In this document: positions 27,486 through 36,454 of the stretch, piece by piece
Layout of the letters: every line of letters begins with the position of its first letter
How positions within the stretch are numbered: position 1 is the first letter of the stretch
Source of the DNA: JBFFMO01 sp041390025
Lineage (GTDB): Bacteria; Myxococcota_A; Bradymonadia; Bradymonadales; Bradymonadaceae
Assembly: GCA_041390025.1 (NCBI GenBank)
Contig: JAWKQR010000019.1
Location: forward strand, 1 to 64,000
Direction of reading: 5' to 3'
DNA length: 64,000 bases
Program-made: the position numbers and the translations under genes
The notes under the pieces: generated by a model
What the model was told of the DNA's origin: nothing
Seen by the model: only the letters and a program-made list of their open reading frames with translations
The model's database searches: none

Positions 27486-29138
27486 TCAGGAATTTTCAGT
27501 TGAGTCCGACAAACCGAGCCGACTTTTGAGCAAATCACCCAACGTGGCCGCTCCACCCTCGTCTGAGTAAGTCTTCATGTCGCCACCCACATCGCCGAGC
27601 TCATCGCGCTTCAATGACAAGCCAATGCGCTGATTATCACGGTCAAACGTAGTCACGAGCGCGCTCACTGTTTGGCCAACCTTGACGACTTCGCCAACAC
27701 GGTGGACCCGTTCCTCACGCAGCTCCGAGATGTGAATCAAGCCTTCAACGCCGTCGACGATCGTGGCAAACGCCCCGAAGTCAGCCAATCGCGCGATGGT
27801 GACGTCGATCTTCTTTCCGGGAACCGCGATCTCGGCGGCGAGCTGCCACGGATCGGATGTCAACTGCTTCAAACCGAGGCCGAGGCGACCCTGCTCGACG
27901 TCAAGATCGATCACCACTGCTTCAACCTCGTGGCCCAACTCGAATCGGTCGCCGGGCTTGTCGATGCGCTCGGTCCACGACATATCGGACACATGGATGA
28001 GGCCATCGATTCCCGGTGCGACTTCCACGAACACACCGAAGTCGACGATGTTGACGACCTTGCCGCTGACGCGATCGCCAAGTTTGCACGACTGCGCAAA
28101 CGTCTCCCAAGGATTGGGCTGAAGCTGCTTGATGCTAAGGCCCATCCGACGTTTCAATAGATCGATGTTGGTGATCTTGACCTCGACCTCTTGACCGACC
28201 GCGACAACGTCACCGGGGTTCGCAACGCGTTGGGTCCACGACAATTCCGTGACGTGAATCAACCCTTCGAGGCCTTCGGCTACGCGCACAAATGCCCCAA
28301 AATCGACAATGCTCGTGACCGTGCCCGTGACTACGTCGCCCTCGGAAAACGCAGACGCGGCATCCTTCCATGGGTCGTCTTGCAGTTGCTTTCGCCCCAG
28401 CCCCAAGCGGTTGCGCTCGGGGTCGTAGTCCAACACGATGACTTCGACGCGGTCACCCGGCTGAAAGAGATCCGATGGGGATTCATTGCCCCACGTCATG
28501 TTCTCGCGGTGCAACAAGCCCTCGACGCCGCCGATGTCCACAAACGCCCCAAATTTGGTCAGGTTTCGCACAACCCCTTGGAACACCTGTCCGGGTTGTA
28601 GGTTTTCGAGCATCTCGGCCCGTCGTTCCTCGCGACCATCCTCAAGCAACGACCGGCGGCTCAGGACGATGTTTCCCTTTTTCTTGTCGAACTCGGTGAC
28701 GCGAAACAGCTCACGCATCCCCAGATAACTGCCCGGATTCTCCACGCGGTGCAGGTCGATTTGGCTCATCGGGACAAAACCACGCAGTCCAAAGTCGACA
28801 CTCAAACCACCACGGTTGTAGCCCACCACCAGCGCCTCAACCGGTTCGCCTGACTTGACCAACCCCTCGATATGATCCCACATCGCGAGCTTTTCAGCTT
28901 TTTGAACCGAAGCGGCCCAGAATCCGCCCCAAGGGCGCTCCACAAGAATGGTCGAGACGTGGCCCACCTCTGGGATGCCCGTGCGGATGAACTCGTCTTT
29001 GGTCACCAGCGCGTGTGTGTCGGCTCCGATGTCATAGAGCACGCCGTCGTCCGTGATCTCGGCGACCTTTGCTTCGCGGATGGTGTTGTAGAACCCATCT
29101 TGGGGGTCGAGCTGCGTTTGTTCGGTCTCGGTGGTCAT
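27486..29138 (-). CDS. rpsA: 30S ribosomal protein S1
   Basis: 550 residues from ATG 29138 (GGAG five bases upstream); the open frame extends further but only across the thiE antisense region. Six S1 OB-fold domains are visible. The first two are divergent (TDDGVLYDIGADTHALVTKD; RGGLSVDFGLRGFVP). The last four carry the KFGAFVDIGGVEGLLH, DFGAFVRVAEGLEGLIH, DFGVFVEVAPGIDGLIH and DFGAFATIVDGVEGLIH signatures. Six domains and this length fit full bacterial S1, which helps load mRNA on the 30S subunit. It follows thiE by 19 bases in the lipA-thiE-rpsA run and ends at a strong terminator. Confidence 0.92.
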   Translation of the reverse strand: MTTETEQTQLDPQDGFYNTIREAKVAEITDDGVLYDIGADTHALVTKDEFIRTGIPEVGHVSTILVERPWGGFWAASVQKAEKLAMWDHIEGLVKSGEPVEALVVGYNRGGLSVDFGLRGFVPMSQIDLHRVENPGSYLGMRELFRVTEFDKKKGNIVLSRRSLLEDGREERRAEMLENLQPGQVFQGVVRNLTKFGAFVDIGGVEGLLHRENMTWGNESPSDLFQPGDRVEVIVLDYDPERNRLGLGRKQLQDDPWKDAASAFSEGDVVTGTVTSIVDFGAFVRVAEGLEGLIHVTELSWTQRVANPGDVVAVGQEVEVKITNIDLLKRRMGLSIKQLQPNPWETFAQSCKLGDRVSGKVVNIVDFGVFVEVAPGIDGLIHVSDMSWTERIDKPGDRFELGHEVEAVVIDLDVEQGRLGLGLKQLTSDPWQLAAEIAVPGKKIDVTIARLADFGAFATIVDGVEGLIHISELREERVHRVGEVVKVGQTVSALVTTFDRDNQRIGLSLKRDELGDVGGDMKTYSDEGGAATLGDLLKSRLGLSDSTENS

Positions 29139-29157
29139 CAAAACTCCAGTCGTTGTC

Positions 29158-29826
29158 CTAAGGCCGCCGGTCATACACGATCGCTCCCGCAGAATCCAGA
29201 CCCGCGCGCACCGACGCCGCGAGGGCTTCAGCTGCCGCCGCAGGATCCTCGGACGCTCCGATTTCGCGCACGGTCGCGACACCCGCGGCCCCACAACGCA
29301 CGACGTCCGCCGCGGTGGCTGCGGTAATCCCGCCGATGCCAACAAATGGGATAGACACAGCGCCAGCCACGGCACGAACAAAATCCAAGCCCCGTGGGGC
29401 GGATGCGTCAGGTTTGACCGTCCGCGCCTCGTAGATGGCGCCGCAACCAAGATAGTGTGCCCCTGAGCGCTCAAGTGCTCTCGCGGTCTCGACGCTGCCC
29501 GCGCTGCCCCCAACGATCAGGTGCGGTGCAAGGCGCGCCGCAACGTCCACGGGCAGATCATGGGGTCCCAGATGAATGCCATCGGCCCCTAGTGCCATCG
29601 CAACGTCGAGCCGATCGTTGACGAAAAACAGCACGTCGTGGTGGTTGCACCTATCGCGAAGAGACTCGCCGACGCGCAAGAACTCCCGCGTTGTCGCGTT
29701 TTTCATGCGCAGCTGCACCGCGGTGACCCCGCCCGATATCGCTTGTTCGGTGACGCCCAGCGGATCGCCCACGATCTCGGGGTCGACCACGAAATAAACC
29801 CGCAAACGCTGCGCAAGGTTCATCAA
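29158..29826 (-). CDS. thiE: Thiamine phosphate synthase
   Basis: 222 residues of the TIM-barrel ThiE family. Motifs are VYFVVDPEIV, AVQLRMKN (pyrophosphate binding), FVNDRLDVAMALGADGIHLG, and the phosphate-binding GIGGITAATAADVVRCGAAG. It joins HMP-PP with thiazole phosphate to give thiamine phosphate. Thiamine diphosphate is the cofactor of pyruvate dehydrogenase E1, encoded at 41-43 kb. Its start overlaps the end of lipA by 4 bases, so the two are probably translationally coupled. I see no thiamine riboswitch nearby. Confidence 0.93.
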   Translation of the reverse strand: MMNLAQRLRVYFVVDPEIVGDPLGVTEQAISGGVTAVQLRMKNATTREFLRVGESLRDRCNHHDVLFFVNDRLDVAMALGADGIHLGPHDLPVDVAARLAPHLIVGGSAGSVETARALERSGAHYLGCGAIYEARTVKPDASAPRGLDFVRAVAGAVSIPFVGIGGITAATAADVVRCGAAGVATVREIGASEDPAAAAEALAASVRAGLDSAGAIVYDRRP

Positions 29827-30791
29827 ACGCTCTTTCGCGCAACGTCTTCAGCCTGAGAATCCGCGCGGTAACTCGAACGAACCAGAGGGCCAGATTCGAC
29901 GTGCTTAAAGCCCATCTTCTCCCCTTCTTCTTTGAACATCTCAAAGTCTTCGGGGGTCACCCAACGCATCACGGGCAGGTGCCGCTTGCTTGGGCGCAAA
30001 TACTGGCCGAGGTTGAGCACCTGCACGCCTCGATCGACCAAGTCCCGCATGGTCTGCAGCACTTGGTCGTTCTCTTCTCCAAGGCCGAGCATCAAGCCGG
30101 TCTTGACCAGCGAGCTCCCGTGGGTCGCCGCATGTTCGAGGACGGCAAGACTACGCTCGTAGCGCGCCTGTGGGCGCACGACACGATGCAGCGCCTCGAC
30201 GGTCTCGATGTTGTGCGAAAAACACTCGGGCTTGGCGTTGAGCACGGTCTCAAGATCGCCCAGATCGCCCTTAAAATCCGGCGTGAGCACTTCGACTCCC
30301 GTCCCCGGCGACAGCTCGTGGACGAGCTCGATGGTCTCGGCCCAGATGCCGGCGCCTCCATCGGGCAAATCATCGCGGTCGACGCTGGTGATCACAACGT
30401 AGCGAAGCTCTAAGCTCGCCAGGGTTTCGGCCACGCGCCGAGGTTCGTCGATATCGACGACGCCGGGTCGGCCGGTCTGAACGTCACAAAACCCGCAACT
30501 TCGTGTGCAGATGTTGCCCAGAATCATGATGGTCAGAGACTTTCGGCTCCAACACTCAACAATGTTTGGACACTGGCCGGACTCGCAAATCGTGTGGAGT
30601 TTCGCCTTTTGCACAAGCTGTTGGGTTTCAAAGTAGGTCTTGTCGAAGCTCAAGCGCTTTCGGATCCACTTTGGACGCGGGCCAGCCTCGTCCTCCAGAA
30701 ACTTCAAGTCCCCACGGGCAGGACCCGAGACGCGCTCTTGACCCTTTGGCTCAATTCGCGGTTCAACAACAGGCAGTGCGATTCGTTTCAT
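29823..30791 (-). CDS. lipA: Lipoyl synthase
   Basis: 322 residues from ATG 30791 (GGAG upstream); an in-frame start at 30812 is also possible. It is a radical SAM enzyme with two 4Fe-4S clusters. The auxiliary cluster cysteines lie in CESGQCPNIVEC (CX4CX5C), and the radical SAM motif is CTRSCGFC. The C-terminal part has MLGLGEENDQVLQTMRDL and the conserved RSSYRAD serine region. It inserts sulfur into octanoyl-carrier domains, including the lipoyl domain of the E2 protein at 40-41 kb. It is divergent from uvrA. Confidence 0.97.
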   Translation of the reverse strand: MKRIALPVVEPRIEPKGQERVSGPARGDLKFLEDEAGPRPKWIRKRLSFDKTYFETQQLVQKAKLHTICESGQCPNIVECWSRKSLTIMILGNICTRSCGFCDVQTGRPGVVDIDEPRRVAETLASLELRYVVITSVDRDDLPDGGAGIWAETIELVHELSPGTGVEVLTPDFKGDLGDLETVLNAKPECFSHNIETVEALHRVVRPQARYERSLAVLEHAATHGSSLVKTGLMLGLGEENDQVLQTMRDLVDRGVQVLNLGQYLRPSKRHLPVMRWVTPEDFEMFKEEGEKMGFKHVESGPLVRSSYRADSQAEDVARKSV

Positions 30792-30917
30792 ATTCGTCTC
30801 CACTCGCGCCACGTTTAGCAGCGCGACACCCTTGCGGCAACGGTGGGTGTGTCGGATCGGGAAATTTGCTATCTGTTCTGGGCGTTGTCAGCCCTCTTCT
30901 CGCCGTGCGGAAAAACG

Positions 30918-33749
30918 ATGTCCAAGCCAGAACATTCCCCTGTCACATCACTCGCGGCCCTTTCGGCACGCTCTGCCGATGAGGACATCCTGATCGTGCG
31001 AGGCGCGCGTGAACACAACCTCAAGAATGTCAGCATCGAGCTGCCCAAACGAAGCCTCGTGGTCTTCACCGGTCCAAGCGGCTCGGGGAAATCCTCGATG
31101 GCATTTGACACGATTTTCGCCGAGGGGCGACGCCGATACGTCGAATCGATGTCGATCTACGCCCGCCAGTTCCTCGGGTCCGTCGACAAACCCGACGTCG
31201 AGATGCTGACGGGTCTTGCACCGGCGATTTCCATCGAGCAGCAAACAACGGTCAACAACCCACGAAGCACCGTCGGGACGGTGACCGAGATCTACGACCA
31301 TCTGCGCATCCTTTGGGCTCAACTCGCCAACCCGTTGCCTGACGCCGACGGGCCGCAGTCTCTGTCCGAAGCCGAAATCGTTGAGGCCGTCGCGGGGCTG
31401 CCGGAAGGCACGCGGTTCATGTTGCTCGCGCCGCTCGTGCGCAATCGCAAAGGGGAGTTCAAGGACGTCTTTGAGCACCTTCGCAAGGGCGGCTTCACAC
31501 GTGCTCGCGTCGACGGTGAGGTGGTTGAGTTGGAGGGGTTAGAGAAAGTCGAGCTCAAGAAGAAACACGACATCGACGTGGTGATCGATCGCTTGATCGC
31601 CAAACCCAATGCCACCGACCGCCTAGCCGAGAGCGTTGAGCGCGCACTCGTAGCGGGCGAGGGAAGAATGATCGTTCTTCTTGCCGACACGCAGGCGACG
31701 GAGATCGCTTATGTACGGCATGCGGCGGCCCGCGATGTCTCGCACCAGACGTTTTCGTTCAACAGCCCGGTGGGCTGGTGTCCGAGTTGCCGCGGCATCG
31801 GAACCATGGCGCAAGTTGCCCCTGACCTGCTCGTGGTCAACCCGAGTGTATCGCTGAACGACGGCGCCATCGCGGCGATCGGCAGAGACCCGGAACGCGA
31901 AGCCAAGAACTTTGCGGTGACCAAGGAAGTCGCCGGGATCTGGAAAGCTCTGCAGACCTGGGCATCCGAGGGTGGACCTGACCTTGACAAGCCCTTCAGC
32001 GCGCTCTCAAAGGCGCAGCGCGACGAGATCTTGCGTGGGCGACGTGGTGGGTTTCCGGGGTTGGTCAGTCACATCGCGCAGGCTCGCAAGAAGGCACATC
32101 GGCAGGCCGCGCGTGATTTTTTTGACGAATTCTTCGAGCCGGCCACGTGCGAAGACTGCCGTGGGCAGCGGCTCAACGCGAACGCGCGCAGCTTCGCGTT
32201 TCACGCGAAGACGATTTCGGAAGTGTGTGACCTCAACATTTCGGACGCACACGCGTGGTTTTCGCAGCTCAAGCTGCGTGGACGGGAGGCCGTGATCGGA
32301 ACCGAGGTGGTGCACGAGATCATCGCTCGGTTGCAGTTCTTGGTGGGCGTGGGGCTTGGCTACCTCTCGCTAAACCGCAGCGCCGAGACGCTGTCTGGAG
32401 GGGAAAATCAGCGCATGCGCCTGGCCAGTCAGCTGGGTAGTGAGCTCTCTGGCGTGCTGTACGTCCTGGACGAACCCTCGATCGGGCTGCACCAACGCGA
32501 CAACCGAAAGTTGCTCGAGACGCTTCAGAGTCTGCGCGATCGCGGCAACTCGATCATCGTCGTCGAACACGACCGGGAGACCATGGAGCTCGCCGACTGG
32601 GTTGTCGATTTTGGTCCCGGCGCCGGCACCGAAGGTGGAGAAGTCGTTGCCCAGGGTCCACCGAGCGTCGTGATGAACACGCCCGGCTCGATCACCGGGG
32701 ATTACCTCGCGGGACGGCGTGAGCTGGAAACGCCCGCGCAACGACGGCCGGGAAACGGCGAGTTCCTCGAAGTTCTTGGCGGCCGACATCACAACCTAAA
32801 GAACGTCGATATCAAGCTGCCCGTGGCGACCTTTACGTGTGTCACGGGGGTGTCGGGAGCGGGCAAGAGCACCGTGGTCAACGACATCATCCTGCCCGCC
32901 ATCCAGCGAAACGTGTTTTTCAAACATCGCAGCGTCGGTGAGGTCGATGAGATACGAGGCCTAGAACACTTCGACAAGGTCATTGAAATTGACCAATCGC
33001 CCATTGGCCGGACGCCTCGGAGCAACCCGGCGACGTACACAAAGTTGTTTGACCTCATCCGGGCTCTGTTCGCGGGACTGCCGGAATCCAAAATGTACGG
33101 TTTCAATCAAGGGCGTTTCAGCTTCAACGTCGCCGGCGGGCGTTGCGAGGAGTGTCAAGGTGGTGGCGTCAAGAAGGTCGAGATGGGCTTCCTCGCGGAT
33201 GTCTTTGTGCAGTGCGACCTCTGCCACGGACAGCGGTTCAACCACACAACCCTGATGGTGCGCTACAAGGGCAAGAACATCTCTGACGTGTTGAACCTCA
33301 CGATCGCGGACGCTTACGAGTTCTTCAAGGCCCAGCCGAAGATCGCGCGGGTGTTGAAGACACTTCTGGACGTCGGGCTCGACTACGTGCAGCTGGGTCA
33401 GTCCTCGACCACCTTGTCAGGGGGCGAGGCGCAGCGCGTCAAGCTGTCGCGCGAGCTCGCGAAGGTGGCCACAGGTCGCACACTCTACGTGCTCGACGAG
33501 CCATCGACCGGGCTGCACTTCGATGACATCCGTCGACTGTTGCAGGTCGTGGATCAGCTCGTGGACGCCGGCAACACGGTTCTGATGATCGAGCACAACC
33601 TAGACATCATCAAAGCCGCCGATTGGATCATCGACATGGGGCCCGAGGGCGGTGACGCGGGCGGACACGTGGTCGCTGTGGGCACCCCTGAGAAGGTGGC
33701 GAAATCCAAGAATTCCCATACGGGCAGGTTCTTGGCGGAAGTGCTGTAG
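30918..33749 (+). CDS. uvrA: UvrABC excision nuclease subunit A
   Basis: 943 residues from ATG 30918. There are two ABC ATPase halves: Walker A GPSGSGKSSMAFDTI and GVSGAGKSTVVNDI, and signature motifs LSGGENQRMRLASQLG and LSGGEAQRVKLSRELA with their DEPS Walker B boxes. Zinc sites are CPSCRGIG, CEDCRGQRLN and the C-terminal module CEECQGGG...CDLCHGQRFN. All motifs are intact and the length is normal. It recognises DNA damage with UvrB. No clear LexA/SOS box was found in the 126 bases shared with lipA. It ends at a shared bidirectional terminator. Confidence 0.97.
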   Translation: MSKPEHSPVTSLAALSARSADEDILIVRGAREHNLKNVSIELPKRSLVVFTGPSGSGKSSMAFDTIFAEGRRRYVESMSIYARQFLGSVDKPDVEMLTGLAPAISIEQQTTVNNPRSTVGTVTEIYDHLRILWAQLANPLPDADGPQSLSEAEIVEAVAGLPEGTRFMLLAPLVRNRKGEFKDVFEHLRKGGFTRARVDGEVVELEGLEKVELKKKHDIDVVIDRLIAKPNATDRLAESVERALVAGEGRMIVLLADTQATEIAYVRHAAARDVSHQTFSFNSPVGWCPSCRGIGTMAQVAPDLLVVNPSVSLNDGAIAAIGRDPEREAKNFAVTKEVAGIWKALQTWASEGGPDLDKPFSALSKAQRDEILRGRRGGFPGLVSHIAQARKKAHRQAARDFFDEFFEPATCEDCRGQRLNANARSFAFHAKTISEVCDLNISDAHAWFSQLKLRGREAVIGTEVVHEIIARLQFLVGVGLGYLSLNRSAETLSGGENQRMRLASQLGSELSGVLYVLDEPSIGLHQRDNRKLLETLQSLRDRGNSIIVVEHDRETMELADWVVDFGPGAGTEGGEVVAQGPPSVVMNTPGSITGDYLAGRRELETPAQRRPGNGEFLEVLGGRHHNLKNVDIKLPVATFTCVTGVSGAGKSTVVNDIILPAIQRNVFFKHRSVGEVDEIRGLEHFDKVIEIDQSPIGRTPRSNPATYTKLFDLIRALFAGLPESKMYGFNQGRFSFNVAGGRCEECQGGGVKKVEMGFLADVFVQCDLCHGQRFNHTTLMVRYKGKNISDVLNLTIADAYEFFKAQPKIARVLKTLLDVGLDYVQLGQSSTTLSGGEAQRVKLSRELAKVATGRTLYVLDEPSTGLHFDDIRRLLQVVDQLVDAGNTVLMIEHNLDIIKAADWIIDMGPEGGDAGGHVVAVGTPEKVAKSKNSHTGRFLAEVL

Positions 33750-33754
33750 GCCAA

Positions 33755-33778
33755 TAAAAAAGCCACCCGAAGGTGGCT
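33755..33778. terminator. Bidirectional terminator between uvrA and rpsU
   Basis: AGCCACC, loop CGAA and GGTGGCT. On the minus strand it is followed by TTTTTTA (strong, for rpsU); on the plus strand by CTCTTTCTC (weaker, for uvrA). It serves the two convergent genes. Confidence 0.88.
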
Positions 33779-33783
33779 CTTTC

Positions 33784-34029
33784 TCAGAACGTTCCGCCCG
33801 AAGGACGGCGGGCGTCTTTGCGACGGCGACGTTCCGCCTCGCGTGTCTTGCGACGTTTGGCCACACTGGGCTTCTCGTAGTGACGACGTCGTTTGAGTTC
33901 TTTGTTCACGCCCTCGCGACCAATCTCGCGTTTGAGCGAGTTGATGGCACGGCCAACGTTGTTGTCCACAACTTCGACCTGAATGGGGCCCAGGAGAATA
34001 CTGCTATCACGGCGTTTGCGCTTTTCCAT
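33784..34029 (-). CDS. rpsU: 30S ribosomal protein S21
   Basis: 81 residues from ATG 34029. It has the S21 pattern VEVVDNNVGRAINSLKREIG followed by a very basic tail (ELKRRRHYEKPSVAKRRKTR). S21 takes part in initiation on the 30S subunit. It lies 14 bases downstream of the restriction-domain gene. It probably shares that gene's strong promoter at 34844-34872, an odd setting because rpsU usually travels with dnaG, rpoD or gatB-like genes. Confidence 0.93.
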   Translation of the reverse strand: MEKRKRRDSSILLGPIQVEVVDNNVGRAINSLKREIGREGVNKELKRRRHYEKPSVAKRRKTREAERRRRKDARRPSGGTF

Positions 34030-34043
34030 GTTGCTCTGGCGGA

Positions 34044-34727
34044 TCAATGGAGGAGCCGATGAACGATCGGATCCTGCGAGTCATAACCACCAAGACCTTC
34101 GGGGCTGAAAATGGCCCAGAAGTACTTGAACTCATTTGCGTCGCCGGCCTGGAGCGCAGCGACGAGGTCCACTTCGTAGAACGTGCTGAACAAGCCAGAC
34201 GTTTCACGGTGGTAGAGGCGCCACATGCGACCGTTGGTCATGATGCCCCACTGCACGCCCGTTGTACGGATGATGCGGTCAATCTCGTACGCTGGGTTGT
34301 TCGGGCCTTCGTGGCCTTCTGGGTATTCGTCAAGTGACGCTTCCCATTCCATGCAACGCACGACGCCCAACACGTTCTGGAAGAACTCGCGCTCGCCGCG
34401 GTGTGGGAGTGCATTGCGGAAGTCGTCAGCGTTGTAGAACAGCGAGAAATCCGGGCGGACCGTCTCGTCGCCAACGGGCGTCAACTCAGCCACGCTGAAC
34501 GTGTAACCAAGGGTACGCAAAACTGCGCCCACCCAGTGGTACTGCGTCTCAAGTTCGCCCATGCGCTCCGACTCTTCGAGAACGAGCTCGTAGCGGTTGT
34601 AGGCTTCTTCAAGCAAGTGACGCACTTGGTCGATGCGCTCAGCGCTCCACTCGGGTGCGTTGTTGATTTCGGCGAGACCGGCTTCTTCAAAAAGCTGGCC
34701 ATGATTGCGAAACACGGGTTCCGACAT
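34044..34727 (-). CDS. Lone Eco57I/type IIG-like restriction domain protein
   Basis: 227 residues from ATG 34727. The protein matches only the N-terminal nuclease region of type IIG/Eco57I-like enzymes: RPDFSLF, then NPAYEIDRIIRTTGVQWGIM, TNGRMWRLYHRETS, TFYEVDL and FKYFWAIF. In that family the catalytic motif before the conserved W...LD is E-A-K-like. Here it reads R124-C-M126 with W128 and L-D kept, so the catalytic Lys and Glu are missing. The methyltransferase part is also absent; the gene stops cleanly and rpsU follows. It is likely a non-cleaving, domesticated domain. The strong promoter argues that it is expressed. Confidence 0.65.
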   Translation of the reverse strand: MSEPVFRNHGQLFEEAGLAEINNAPEWSAERIDQVRHLLEEAYNRYELVLEESERMGELETQYHWVGAVLRTLGYTFSVAELTPVGDETVRPDFSLFYNADDFRNALPHRGEREFFQNVLGVVRCMEWEASLDEYPEGHEGPNNPAYEIDRIIRTTGVQWGIMTNGRMWRLYHRETSGLFSTFYEVDLVAALQAGDANEFKYFWAIFSPEGLGGYDSQDPIVHRLLH

Positions 34728-34843
34728 GATTTCTCCACAATGCGACGTCAAAAACTGCGTCGTCCGTTCGATGGTCCACAAGGGCTGTGAACCCTTGAAT
34801 TTTACTGTGTTTACGGGCTTTGCGGCGCCCGAACAGGCGCGGC

Positions 34844-34872
34844 ACTATAAGGGGGGCTTCTCAGGCTGTCAA
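34844..34872 (-). promoter_or_regulatory. Near-consensus promoter (restriction-domain gene, rpsU)
   Basis: On the minus strand TTGACA (34867-34872), 17 bases and TATAGT (34844-34849). The leader to ATG 34727 is about 110 bases and contains two small stems, GCGCC/GGCGC-like and AAGGG/CCCTT (about 34780-34796). It is the best-matching promoter in the window. Confidence 0.8.
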
Positions 34873-34879
34873 GCGGTGG

Positions 34880-35366
34880 TTACTTCCCTTCCCGCTCTCC
34901 AAGAAGCGTGAGCAATTCGCCCTCGCTCAGCATCTGAGACGTGTAGTTCCCCCAGATGTTGTTGATGGCCACCAGCTCGCCTTCCTTGAGCTTGGACGTG
35001 AGATAAATCGCGAAGTACTCACCATCTTCAGAATCACCGAGTCCGGGGATTCGATCCAGCGGTGTGTCGGTGCCCGCGACGAACAGTTCGCAACGCTCGC
35101 CCTCTTTGAACGGCGCAGACGAAATCTTGCTGTGGTCGCCATAAAATGGGCTCAGGATCACATCTTCGGACACATCCCCTTGTTTGACGCGCAGCTTAAC
35201 ACCTGCTTCGCCACTGAACTTTGGACCATCGTGGTCCATCAAGTCTTCCCATTGGGGCCATAAGCGCGTGTCACCACGATGACGTAACCTTATCCTGCAG
35301 CGGCTGCAAGCGGGTCATGGTGTCGTGTCGGCTCTCAAACGGATTGTTCTGGTCGTTAGACATCGG
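34880..35366 (-). CDS. Unknown small protein, probable frameshift
   Basis: The frame from 35239 to 34880 gives 119 residues (GDVSEDVILSPFYGDHSKIS, DGEYFAIYLTSKLKEGELVA). However, a well-placed start with GGAG six bases upstream lies at 35366 and reads MSNDQNNPFESRHDTMTRLQ up to a stop at 35271. In the lower frame the codons just before 35239 still read like protein (GDTRLWPQWEDLMDHDG). I infer one gene of about 161 residues with an indel near 35271-35282. No family recognised: no signal, membrane span or cysteines, and a mainly beta pattern. The promoter at 34844-34872 lies just beyond its end, so it is not in that transcript. Confidence 0.55.
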
Positions 35367-35481
35367 ACGCTCCAGACGGGTGATGCTCGAATCTCCGAGA
35401 ATCCTGTGTATTGGCAACGCATACCGCATGTGCAGGAGCATGACAACGTTTGAGCGAATTTGCTTTGCGCGTTGGTGCGCT

Positions 35482-36006
35482 TCAGCGGCAGGTGGCCACC
35501 GGACACGACCCTTCGATGCGTGCGTAACGTGTCGATTCGCGCGCAACATCAAGGGCTCCGTCGCACTCCGCCGTCGCGAGGCGAGACGCCGTTTCGCGCT
35601 CGGGATGCACGCCCCAACCGCAGATGATGTCCTCACGCCCCTCGCACCGTGTCTGTCCGCCTTCTACGTTGCAGATCTCGACGCACGAGAAACACTGAGC
35701 AGACGGTGGCGATCGATCCGGAACGCGGTCAGGTACCGTCGCTTCGGCACGCAGGGTGGGTTCGACTTTTGGGTCCGGAGCTTCAACCGGTCGCTCCACC
35801 GTTTCTGTCTTGGCCGCGGGCATCTCGATCGTTCCGCGGGTGTCGACCTTCTGGGCGTTTGCAGGAATTGCCACGAAGAAAAACGGGTCTTCTTCAGCGG
35901 TCGGGGGTCGCCCTTCGATGTCGTCCGAACGGGTGTTCTTGGGCTGAGAACACGCCGTGAACCCAGCCATGCAGAAGAGAACGATGGGATTACGTGTTGT
36001 TCGCAT
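35482..36006 (-). CDS. Small secreted or lipoprotein-like protein with C-terminal cysteines
   Basis: 174 residues from ATG 36006, overlapping the end of the GtrA gene by 17 bases. The start MRTTRNPIVLFCMAGFTACS looks like a signal with a lipobox (FTAC), giving Cys19. A Pro/Glu/Thr-rich spacer follows, then a cysteine cluster at the C-terminus: CFSCVEIC, CEGREDIICGWG, CDGAL, and CPVATC at the end. The even number of cysteines suggests disulfides outside the cytoplasm. It differs from the 20-27 kb lipoproteins in having no Asn/Thr linker. Function unknown. Confidence 0.6.
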   Translation of the reverse strand: MRTTRNPIVLFCMAGFTACSQPKNTRSDDIEGRPPTAEEDPFFFVAIPANAQKVDTRGTIEMPAAKTETVERPVEAPDPKVEPTLRAEATVPDRVPDRSPPSAQCFSCVEICNVEGGQTRCEGREDIICGWGVHPERETASRLATAECDGALDVARESTRYARIEGSCPVATCR

Positions 36007-36454
36007 CCTTGAAGGCCCACGTATGAGAAGCAAAAAAGTTGATGCCCATTCCACAGGCAATTCCGCTAAGTAGCGCGGAGTTCGGGGCAAGTGCAATCCC
36101 ATTCCAATCGGGAAGCAACGCGGCCCACAACCATGCGTGCGAGAACGACGTTACCAGCAATTGCACGCCGGCCGCGAGGCTCGCCGAGACGTAATAGCGC
36201 CCCAGACGTCGCCACCAATCGCGTGCCGCGCCCTTGAGGCGGTCGCCCCATGTCCATGAATCGTTGAGCAAGAAATTGGTAAAGATACTGACCACGATCC
36301 CGACCGCGTTCGCGATGGGGATCGCCGTTGTTGTGGGAACCGAGGCTGGTCGCAAGGCAAACAGCATCGCCTGAAACACGACGAGATTGACCACAACCCC
36401 TGATCCACCGACTGCGGCAAACCGAAGCAACCGCACGATCTGGGCGCGTGTCAT
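35990..36454 (-). CDS. GtrA-family membrane protein
   Basis: 154 residues with four hydrophobic segments in the GtrA arrangement. Motifs are RFAAVGGSGVVVNLVVF, NAVGIVVSIFTNFLLNDSWTWGD (the conserved N-x-x-WTW element) and a last segment ending FFASHTWAFKD. GtrA proteins are thought to flip undecaprenyl-linked sugars or serve cell-wall glycan assembly in the inner membrane. It overlaps the acetyltransferase gene by 4 bases. No glycosyltransferase gene is adjacent, so the partner is unknown. Confidence 0.85.
   Translation of the reverse strand: MTRAQIVRLLRFAAVGGSGVVVNLVVFQAMLFALRPASVPTTTAIPIANAVGIVVSIFTNFLLNDSWTWGDRLKGAARDWWRRLGRYYVSASLAAGVQLLVTSFSHAWLWAALLPDWNGIALAPNSALLSGIACGMGINFFASHTWAFKDANNT

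Noticed and set aside
29139..29513. N-terminal extension of the S1 gene
   Set aside because: The open frame continues upstream only because it overlaps thiE. ATG 29138 has a good ribosome site and begins the conserved protein.
30792..30917. LexA/SOS operator in front of uvrA
   Set aside because: CTG...CAG-like pairs near 30878-30892 have the wrong spacing and no clear palindrome. I do not claim SOS control.
34044..34727. Active type IIG restriction-modification system
   Set aside because: The methyltransferase and specificity parts are absent and the ExK catalytic motif is replaced by R-C-M.
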